From Oscillospiraceae bacterium (GTDB lineage Bacteria > Bacillota_A > Clostridia > Oscillospirales > WRJC01): DNA of 15,911 nucleotides. Location: NCBI GenBank assembly GCA_009785015.1, contig WQXD01000056.1, forward strand, positions 1 to 15,911, in the 5' to 3' direction. The translations under genes were made by a program, and so were the position numbers. Below the pieces are notes generated by a model. The model saw only the letters and a program-made list of their open reading frames with translations. It did no database searches and had not been told where the DNA came from. This document shows, piece after piece, positions 7,782 through 13,803 of the stretch (position 1 is the first letter of the stretch; every line of letters begins with the position of its first letter).

Positions 7782-7810
7782 GCCTGTAAAAGCTGCGGCT
7801 TGAAGCGGCA

Positions 7811-7844
7811 AAAAAAACATGCGTCCCGGGACGCGTGTTTTTTT
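7811..7844. terminator. Long palindromic terminator after the PspC gene
   Basis: The segment folds as a 17-bp inverted repeat with a single T-G wobble. Seven A residues (7811-7817) and CATGCGTCCC pair with GGGACGCGTG and seven T residues (7838-7844), leaving no true spacer, so the loop comes from the central CCCGGG. The poly-A/poly-T flanks let it act as an intrinsic terminator in either direction. It ends the PadR cassette and insulates the downstream oxidoreductase gene. Confidence 0.85.
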
Positions 7845-7876
7845 GCGGGCTTATTTTAAAATTTAATAATTTAGAC

Positions 7877-7905
7877 TTGCAAAATACAAAAAAATCTATT
7901 ATCAT
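7877..7905 (+). promoter_or_regulatory. Possible promoter of the Gfo/Idh/MocA gene
   Basis: TTGCAA (7877-7882, 4 of 6 to the -35 consensus) and TATCAT (7900-7905, 5 of 6 to the -10) are spaced by 17 bp within an AT-rich gap right after the preceding terminator. This predicts a leader of about 45 nt. An alternative -10, TATTAT (7897-7902), would need a 19-bp spacer to TAGACT. A promoter is expected here because the gene is isolated by the terminator, but the exact boxes are uncertain. Confidence 0.45.
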
Positions 7906-7955
7906 ATATTTGAAGGTCAAAAACGTATTAATTAAAGAAAAGCGAGGATGAATTC

Positions 7956-8945
7956 ATGATCAATGTAGCGATGCTCAGCAAATGGCACGTCCACGCGGGC
8001 GGTTATGCCAATGAAGTCAAGAGACTCGGGCACAATATCCCGGTGATCTGGGACGACGACGAAAAGAGGGGGGCCGAATGGGCCAAAGAACTCGGTTGCG
8101 CCTATGAAAAAGACTTGGACAAAGTTCTGTCAAGAAGCGACGTGGACGCGGTGGTGGTTGACAATGAGACCTCGAAGCACAGGGAAGTCATGGTGGCCGC
8201 CGCAAACGCGAAAAAACACATCTTCACCGAAAAAACCCTTGCCGCGACCAAAAAAGACGCTTTGGCAATCGCGGAAGCGGTTGAAAAAAACAATGTGATA
8301 TTCACGATTTCGATGCCCCAGCGCACTTCGCCCGTAATCCTGTACGCAAAAGCGGTCATCGACTCCGGAGCGATAGGGCAGGTGAACACCGCGCGTTTCA
8401 GAAATGCCCACGACGGCGCGAGCGGCGACTGGCTCCCGCTTTACTGGTATGTGGAAGCCGACGCCTGCGGCGGCGCGATGATGGATTTGGGCTGCCACCC
8501 GATGTATGTGGCGAATTATCTTTTGGGAGAGCCCGCCAGGATAACCTCCATGTATAACGCGACCACGGAAAAAGCGCTCAATTACGGAATCGAAGACAAC
8601 GCGATAAACCTCGTGGAATTCAAAAACAAGGCGATAGCCATGGTCGAGACGAGTTTCGTGACGCCGGTTTCCCCCTGGGCGGTCGAAGTCTACGGAACGA
8701 AAGGGATGTTAGTCGGAAACAACGGAAACGTGAGGCTCTCGACCCCCGAAACCAGAAAACTCAAAGATGAGCCGATCGAAATCACGAAACTCCCCAAAGC
8801 GCTGCCTTCGCCTTTGCAGACCTGGTTTGACGCGATAGAAAAAGGCGCCTCGGTGGTTTTCGACATAAAAGCGGGCGTCGGCCTCTCGGAACTGCTCGAA
8901 TGCGCCTACATCTCGCACAAAACCCAGACCACGGTCGCCTTTTGA
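7956..8945 (+). CDS. Gfo/Idh/MocA-family sugar oxidoreductase
   Basis: This 329-aa protein is a predicted NAD(P)-dependent dehydrogenase of the Gfo/Idh/MocA family, acting on a sugar or cyclitol in the cytoplasm. Family landmarks are the Rossmann-type N-terminal half, with the segment VDAVVVDNETSKHREVM near residues 64-80, the active-site motif EKT (92-94, in place of the common EKP, K93 being the likely catalytic lysine), and DLGCH (177-181, with H181 in the conserved D-x-x-x-H position). The C-terminal half is an alpha/beta dimerisation domain. The first residues read MINVAMLSKWHVHAGGYA and lack a clear GxGxxG dinucleotide fingerprint, so cofactor binding may be unusual. The ATG at 7956 follows GAGGA (7944-7948). 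It is monocistronic and convergent with the mtlD-like gene, with only 18 bp between stops and no visible terminator. The substrate cannot be assigned. Confidence 0.85.
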   Translation: MINVAMLSKWHVHAGGYANEVKRLGHNIPVIWDDDEKRGAEWAKELGCAYEKDLDKVLSRSDVDAVVVDNETSKHREVMVAAANAKKHIFTEKTLAATKKDALAIAEAVEKNNVIFTISMPQRTSPVILYAKAVIDSGAIGQVNTARFRNAHDGASGDWLPLYWYVEADACGGAMMDLGCHPMYVANYLLGEPARITSMYNATTEKALNYGIEDNAINLVEFKNKAIAMVETSFVTPVSPWAVEVYGTKGMLVGNNGNVRLSTPETRKLKDEPIEITKLPKALPSPLQTWFDAIEKGASVVFDIKAGVGLSELLECAYISHKTQTTVAF

Positions 8946-8963
8946 CGGCTTGACCGATATTTA

Positions 8964-10136
8964 TTAAATCATCTCGTATAATTCCTTTACGCCGGCCCCG
9001 GATTTTATCGCGCTGTCGAATTTTTTGACAAGCGCCAGATCTCCGGGGCGGCTGGCGATGAGGCCGTATGAACCCGCTTCTTTTAATATTTCCTCCAGCT
9101 CCCGGCCGCTTGGCTCTTCTCCCTTGAAATTCGCGGCGGCGGCCATCACCAGACAGATATACCCCACCGGCAGGTTGTTTTCCGCGCAGATTTTGTAAAC
9201 GCCGGAGAGCCTGTCGGTGGGGGAGAGCTTGCGTCTTATATCCGCGCCCACGCGCTTTGCAGTATCGCCCAGCGCCCTGTTGGCGAGCCTTTTTATCACC
9301 TCGTCGATATAAGCGAAATCGAATTCGCCGTAGATCCGCTCCAAGGCCATTCCGGAAAACCGCATCGCGCCCGCCGCGACTTCCCTTATGTACCGGTTTT
9401 CTATTGCCTGCCATATATACTCGTACCCGGCGAGCTGCCCGAGGTAGGCGCAGACCGCGTGCGCCATATTGTGTATATACAGCTTGCGCTCGATAAAATA
9501 CTCGAAAGGCGAATGGGCCGCGATGCCTTCGATTTCGGGTATGGCGCCCCTGAGCGCGTTTTTGTCCACATACAGCATCTTGTAATATTCGGTGACGATT
9601 CTAAGCGGGTTGCCGCCTTTCATTTCGGCTGTCTGGACGGGCACCATCCTCCCCACCGAAGCCTCCGCGACGCCGATCTTTTCGCGGTATAAACCTTTGA
9701 ATTTTTCTTCTATATGCCCCAAGATACCCTCGCGCATATATTTGCCCGCCCCGATCATATTCTCGCATAAAATTATATTCAAGGGCGCATAATTTTGATC
9801 GGCGAACCTTTTTTGTATCCCTTCGGCGAGGGGCTTCATTATGAATTTCAATATATTGACTCCCACGGCGGTCGCCATGATGTCCGCTTTCGACACGGCG
9901 TCGAAGACTTCGCCCGAATTTTCGGGAGAGCCGTCGATTCCGCGGATATTTTTTATAATGATCTCGCTTGAAAAATCGTTGTCCACGAACTTTATCGGAT
10001 ATTCCCTTTTTTCGTTGAGCAGGCTTATGAGCTCCTTATTCACGTCTATAAAGGAGAGCTCAAAGCCGCCCTCATACAAAAGCTGCCCGACAAACCCGCG
10101 GCCGATATTTCCCGCCCCGTATATCAGCGCTTGCAT
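8964..10136 (-). CDS. mtlD: Mannitol-1-phosphate 5-dehydrogenase-like enzyme
   Basis: This 390-aa enzyme belongs to the long-chain polyol dehydrogenase family, most like MtlD, which interconverts a hexitol phosphate and fructose 6-phosphate with NAD. The N-terminus carries the nucleotide fingerprint LIYGAGNIGRGFVG (4-17). VGRMVPVQ (161-168) and KLYIHNMAHAVCAYLG (218-233) contain the conserved Lys/Asn/His set (K218, N223, H226). Length fits MtlD (about 380). The ATG at 10136 was chosen over an in-frame upstream GTG-type start at 10190, because the Rossmann motif begins there and GGAGGGG (10151-10145) sits 8 nt upstream. It starts 2 bp after the stop of the sorbose-1-phosphate reductase-like gene, so the two are almost certainly co-translated. 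No PTS or mannitol transporter is nearby; the true substrate could be glucitol 6-phosphate or a related hexitol phosphate rather than mannitol 1-phosphate. Confidence 0.8.
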   Translation of the reverse strand: MQALIYGAGNIGRGFVGQLLYEGGFELSFIDVNKELISLLNEKREYPIKFVDNDFSSEIIIKNIRGIDGSPENSGEVFDAVSKADIMATAVGVNILKFIMKPLAEGIQKRFADQNYAPLNIILCENMIGAGKYMREGILGHIEEKFKGLYREKIGVAEASVGRMVPVQTAEMKGGNPLRIVTEYYKMLYVDKNALRGAIPEIEGIAAHSPFEYFIERKLYIHNMAHAVCAYLGQLAGYEYIWQAIENRYIREVAAGAMRFSGMALERIYGEFDFAYIDEVIKRLANRALGDTAKRVGADIRRKLSPTDRLSGVYKICAENNLPVGYICLVMAAAANFKGEEPSGRELEEILKEAGSYGLIASRPGDLALVKKFDSAIKSGAGVKELYEMI

Positions 10137-10138
10137 TT

Positions 10139-11401
10139 CTATATCCCCTCCGCGTTTGCGAGCAGGTATTTTTCGGCTTCGTGGCACCATATGCCGTTAT
10201 TTTTCTTTATTATACCGTCGAGCCCGGCAAACATGGGGTCGGTTTTTCCGAGCTCTCCGAAATCGCCGAGGGCCGCAAGCGGCATCTTTATATTCGTGTA
10301 TATCAGCATTTTCCCCGCGCGTATGTTTGGCAGGTTCAGTATTGTCCCGGCTGCCGCGTCGAGGCCGCCTATGTGCGTTATCATCATGGACGGGTCGATA
10401 AGCCCGGAACTCATCATCTCCAGCGATTCGACCATGTCGGCCGTGTTCCCGCCGCTCGTGCCCACTATATGGGTCGATATGTAGTGCACGTTATAGAAAT
10501 TGAACTCGGCGGAAAAGCGGGGGTCGGTAGGCCCGGCGAAGAAGTTCAGGCAGCCGTCGCGCCCCAGTATTTTGTCGCCCGTTTCGACCAACTGCTTGGA
10601 GGGATAATAGACAAACACGTCGTCGTACCCTTTGCCGCCGGTCAGTTCCAGCAGGGGTTCCTCGGGTTTTTCGTAGCCCGCCGTGTTTAGATATATGAGT
10701 TCGACGCCGTTTTTTTCGGCTTCCTCGACCGTCACAATCGAAGCGGCCCTGTCAAGGCGCGACTGGTCGATATCGATCACGACCACTTTTTTGGGTTTCC
10801 TGTCGCAGTGTATGGTATAATCGACCGCTCCGAGCCCCATAGGGCCGGCAGCGCCGAGATAGGCGCAGCTCCCGCCCTCGACAACACCCATATCGTGGAT
10901 GTAGACCCCGGGAGTGGTGTGGTAGTTGGCATGATAGGCGCCGACTATGCAGGACATGGGCTCCGCGAGCGAACCGAAGTAAAAAGCGTCGCCGCCGTAT
11001 TCGAGCAGGCAGTCCAATTCCATCACTTCATGGGGGATTATGATATATGTGGCGTTGCCGCCTATATACTTGTACGAATATCCCGGCGCGGCGAGCGACC
11101 CCTTGTAATTCAATGCGGGCTGGATCGAAAATTTTGAGCCGGGCCTGTATTTGCCTTCCCATTTTTTGCCCACTTTGACAATTTCGCCGCAGAATTCGTG
11201 GCCGATAATCACGGGATTTTCCGCCACGTCTTCGGGGACCCTTTTGTGCCGCGCGCCCTGGATCGCCGCTTTGTGGCAGGACATGCAGATCGTGTTTGAA
11301 ATGATATGGGCGAGTATTTCGTCCTCTTGTATTTCGGGGAGTTCGAATTCCTCGAGCCTCAGATCGTTTTCGCCGTATAACCTCACCGCTTTTGTTTTCA
11401 T
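10139..11401 (-). CDS. L-sorbose-1-phosphate reductase-like Zn dehydrogenase
   Basis: This 420-aa (counted from its own ATG) medium-chain zinc dehydrogenase closely follows the pattern I recall for SorE-type L-sorbose-1-phosphate reductases, which reduce L-sorbose 1-phosphate to glucitol 6-phosphate. Catalytic zinc ligands are C39 and the GHE pair H68/E69. The structural-zinc four-cysteine lobe of classical alcohol dehydrogenases is absent. The cofactor loop reads YLGAAGPMGLGAVDY. SLAEPMSC and FFAGPTDP are further segments typical of this group. The ATG at 11401 has an excellent AAGGAG (11416-11411) 9 nt upstream. However, the frame stays open upstream into a DUF3006 module, so a larger fused product of 500 aa is also possible. 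It is followed 2 bp later by the mtlD-like gene, and together they could form a hexulose-phosphate to fructose-6-phosphate route. Confidence 0.8.
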   Translation of the reverse strand: MKTKAVRLYGENDLRLEEFELPEIQEDEILAHIISNTICMSCHKAAIQGARHKRVPEDVAENPVIIGHEFCGEIVKVGKKWEGKYRPGSKFSIQPALNYKGSLAAPGYSYKYIGGNATYIIIPHEVMELDCLLEYGGDAFYFGSLAEPMSCIVGAYHANYHTTPGVYIHDMGVVEGGSCAYLGAAGPMGLGAVDYTIHCDRKPKKVVVIDIDQSRLDRAASIVTVEEAEKNGVELIYLNTAGYEKPEEPLLELTGGKGYDDVFVYYPSKQLVETGDKILGRDGCLNFFAGPTDPRFSAEFNFYNVHYISTHIVGTSGGNTADMVESLEMMSSGLIDPSMMITHIGGLDAAAGTILNLPNIRAGKMLIYTNIKMPLAALGDFGELGKTDPMFAGLDGIIKKNNGIWCHEAEKYLLANAEGI

Positions 11402-11641
11402 AACTTTTTTCTCCTTTTTGAATAAATTGGATAACCGCTCGCCGAGATCCGATTTTACCTGCGCCGTCTTTTGCTTTTCGGCGTTGTATGCGTCGTTTTT
11501 GGCGTCATAACTCAAAATATCGCCTTCCTTTACGCCTTCGGGCAAATTTGCAGCCGGCACTTCTTTTTTATTTTCGTCGTCGTCAAACAAAACCGCGACG
11601 CCCTCTTCGATTCTGTCGACGGTATAAAATTTGAGAAACAT
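11402..11641 (-). CDS. DUF3006-like module, in frame with the Zn dehydrogenase
   Basis: These 80 codons from the ATG at 11641 encode a small domain that resembles DUF3006: TVDRIEEGVAVLFDDDE near residues 7-23, ANLPEGVKEGDIL (31-43), then a charged helix ending ERLSNLFKKEKKV (68-80). Free-standing DUF3006 proteins are about 70-90 aa and typically end in such a Lys-rich helix, so a whole protein is present. What is missing is a stop codon: the frame continues directly into the methionine of the sorbose-1-phosphate reductase-like enzyme. An SD-like AGGAAAGGA lies at 11661-11653, about 11-12 nt before the start. Function of DUF3006 is unknown. Either the product is a DUF3006-dehydrogenase fusion, or both a fusion and a free dehydrogenase are made from two starts. 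Confidence 0.7.
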
Positions 11642-11682
11642 ATAAAAAATTTTCCTTTCCTGATAAATTCGGCTTTTTATTT

Positions 11683-11711
11683 TTGTTTTATTGTGATATA
11701 CTAATTATAAT
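11683..11711 (+). promoter_or_regulatory. Predicted ligA promoter
   Basis: TTGTTT (11683-11688) and TATAAT (11706-11711) are spaced by 17 bp. The -10 is a perfect match and the -35 matches 4 of 6. Transcription is expected to start near 11718, about 30 nt before the ligA ATG. The -10 overlaps that of a predicted promoter on the other strand. Confidence 0.7.
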
Positions 11712-11732
11712 ACATTTTTTTATAAATTTCAA
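11704..11732 (-). promoter_or_regulatory. Predicted promoter of the DUF3006-dehydrogenase-mtlD operon
   Basis: On the minus strand TTGAAA (11732-11727) and TATAAT (11709-11704) are spaced by 17 bp, giving a start near 11697 and a leader of about 55 nt. The -10 shares the palindrome ATTATAAT (11704-11711) with the ligA promoter. The two polymerase footprints therefore overlap and the promoters should compete. Confidence 0.65.
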
Positions 11733-11748
11733 GGGGATTTTGAATTTT

Positions 11749-13803
11749 ATGGACAATATAGAAAATAAAATAAACGAACTGAGGAAACAGATCGAATTTT
11801 ACGCGAAAAAATATCACGAAGAGGACATAAGCCTGATCGGCGATTTCGATTACGACATGCTTGTAAGGGAACTCTCAGAGCTCGAGCAGGAATACCCCGA
11901 GTTTGACAGCCCGCATTCCCCCTCGAAAAGAGTGGGAGGAAAAGCGCTCGACAAATTCGAAAAAGTGGCCCACAAGGTCAAAATGGGTTCCCTGTCAAAC
12001 GCGTACTCAAAAGAAGAGCTTTTGGATTTTATAGACAAAACGAACAAAATATTCGACGGCGAAAAACAGGAATATCTGCTCGAGTACAAAATCGACGGGC
12101 TGTCGGTTTCGCTCGAGTACGAAAACGGGCTGTTTGTCAGGGGTTCCACTCGGGGAAACGGGCTTGTGGGCGAGAACATCACGGAAAATTTAAAAACCAT
12201 TAAATCGATCCCTAAAAAATTGTCGGGGGATTTTCCGAAGTATCTCGAAGTGCGCGGCGAAGCCTTCATGCCCATAAACGTATTCAGACAGTTAAACGAA
12301 CAGAAACAGTCGCAGGGGCTCGCGCTTTTGGCAAATCCGAGAAACGCAGCCGCCGGTTCGCTGCGGCAGCTCGACCTCGGTGAAACCGCGAAGCGCAGAC
12401 TCGACATATTCATCTTCAACATACAGCAGCTCGAAACAGGCGGCGATATAACCGACAGGCTCGAAAAAAAATTCAAAACGCACGCCCAAACCTTGGATTA
12501 TCTCGCCTCGCTGGGCTTTTGCGTTTCTCCGCTGTACAAAACTTTCACAGAGCCAAAAGAGATGATCGAGGAAATCGAAAACATGGAGGCGGGCCGGTTT
12601 GAGCTGAGCTTTGAAATCGACGGAGCGGTATTGAAATTCAACGACATAGCGAAACGCGACATGATCGGCGAAACCACTCACTCCCCAAAATGGGCGACAG
12701 CGTATAAATACCCGCCCGAAGTAAAAAGCACGAAACTTTTGGACATCATAATCCAGGTGGGCAGGACGGGGGTTTTGACCCCGAACGCGATTTTCGAGCC
12801 GGTAAAACTGGCGGGCACGAGCGTATCGAGGGCCACTCTGCACAACATGGATTTTATCGCGGAAAAACAAATCAAAATAGGCGACACGATAAACGTCAGA
12901 AAAGCGGGCGAGATAATACCCGAAATTTTATCCGTCGAATTTGACAAAAGGGACGGCACCGAAATCGATTTTCTCCCGCCCTCAAGCTGCCCGTCGTGCG
13001 GCTTTGAGATAAGCGGCGATGAAAAAGACGTGGCGCTGCGCTGCGCGAACCCAGCGTGCCCGGCGCAGCTTGAGCGCAATATAATCCACTTCGCTTCGAA
13101 AAACGCCATGAATATAGAGGGGCTGGGCCCCTCCGTGGTAAATTGCCTCATAGAAAACAAGCTCATTTCTTCTTCCGCCGACCTGTATAAGCTCAAAGAC
13201 AAAGCCGACGAGATTGCGAACATCGAGAGAATGGGCAAAAAAAGCTCGCAAAATCTGATCGAGGCCATCGAAATATCAAAAACAAGGGGGCTCGCGGCGT
13301 TCTTCTACGCCTTGGGGATCCGGCACATAGGAGAAAAGACGAGCATGCTGATTGCGCAAAAATACAAAAACATAGAAAACCTGTATTCCCCCGAACCCGT
13401 GACAATCGAACAGCTGACGCAGATAAAGGACATAGGCGGGGAATCGGCGAAAATGGTCGTGAATTATTTTTCAAATCCGCAAAATATCGCCTATATAGAG
13501 CAGTTTATAGCTTATGGGCTAAAGACATGCACGGATTCTGCCGGCGAAGACGACGGCGCCTCGGACATACTGAGCCAAAAAAAGTTCGTGGTGACGGGGA
13601 CGCTGTCCAAATACAAGCGCGACGAAATAGAAAAGCTCATAACAAAAAACGGCGGCGAGGTGACATCCGCCGTGTCAAAGAAGACGGATTATGTGCTGGC
13701 CGGCGAAAACGCGGGGAGCAAACTCGAAAAAGCGGAGGCGCTGGACGTGAAAGTGATCGGCGAGGCCGAATTTGAAGCCTTATTGAAAGGGGAGATTTTA
13801 TGA
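11749..13803 (+). CDS. ligA: NAD-dependent DNA ligase LigA
   Basis: This 684-aa enzyme seals nicks in DNA using NAD and is essential for replication and repair in bacteria. The full domain order is visible: Ia domain (residues 1-65), adenylation domain with the KIDG motif (catalytic lysine K114, equivalent to E. coli K115), an OB-fold region with ATLHN, a four-cysteine zinc finger starting CPSCG and ending CANPACPAQLE, helix-hairpin-helix repeats (for example GIRHIGEKTS), and a C-terminal BRCT domain (KKFVVTGTLSKYKRDEIEKL onward, with TDYVLAG). The ATG at 11749 is preferred over the in-frame ATG at 11683, which would lie upstream of the transcription start. AAGGGG (11731-11736) is 12 nt from this ATG and only 3 nt from an in-frame TTG at 11740. 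The TGA overlaps the ATG of the sulfatase gene. Confidence 0.96.
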   Translation: MDNIENKINELRKQIEFYAKKYHEEDISLIGDFDYDMLVRELSELEQEYPEFDSPHSPSKRVGGKALDKFEKVAHKVKMGSLSNAYSKEELLDFIDKTNKIFDGEKQEYLLEYKIDGLSVSLEYENGLFVRGSTRGNGLVGENITENLKTIKSIPKKLSGDFPKYLEVRGEAFMPINVFRQLNEQKQSQGLALLANPRNAAAGSLRQLDLGETAKRRLDIFIFNIQQLETGGDITDRLEKKFKTHAQTLDYLASLGFCVSPLYKTFTEPKEMIEEIENMEAGRFELSFEIDGAVLKFNDIAKRDMIGETTHSPKWATAYKYPPEVKSTKLLDIIIQVGRTGVLTPNAIFEPVKLAGTSVSRATLHNMDFIAEKQIKIGDTINVRKAGEIIPEILSVEFDKRDGTEIDFLPPSSCPSCGFEISGDEKDVALRCANPACPAQLERNIIHFASKNAMNIEGLGPSVVNCLIENKLISSSADLYKLKDKADEIANIERMGKKSSQNLIEAIEISKTRGLAAFFYALGIRHIGEKTSMLIAQKYKNIENLYSPEPVTIEQLTQIKDIGGESAKMVVNYFSNPQNIAYIEQFIAYGLKTCTDSAGEDDGASDILSQKKFVVTGTLSKYKRDEIEKLITKNGGEVTSAVSKKTDYVLAGENAGSKLEKAEALDVKVIGEAEFEALLKGEIL

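Noticed and set aside
8782..9414. A minus-strand open frame of 210 codons across the convergent gfo/mtlD junction
   Set aside because: It overlaps both flanking genes in other frames, and its Arg-rich, low-complexity product is typical of a shadow frame.
10137..10190. An 18-residue N-terminal extension of the mtlD-like protein
   Set aside because: It overlaps the end of the preceding gene, while a strong SD and the Rossmann motif both point to the ATG at 10136.
11683..11748. An upstream ATG adding 22 residues to LigA
   Set aside because: The segment contains the predicted -35, -10 and transcription start, encodes hydrophobic residues foreign to LigA, and would not be in the mRNA.
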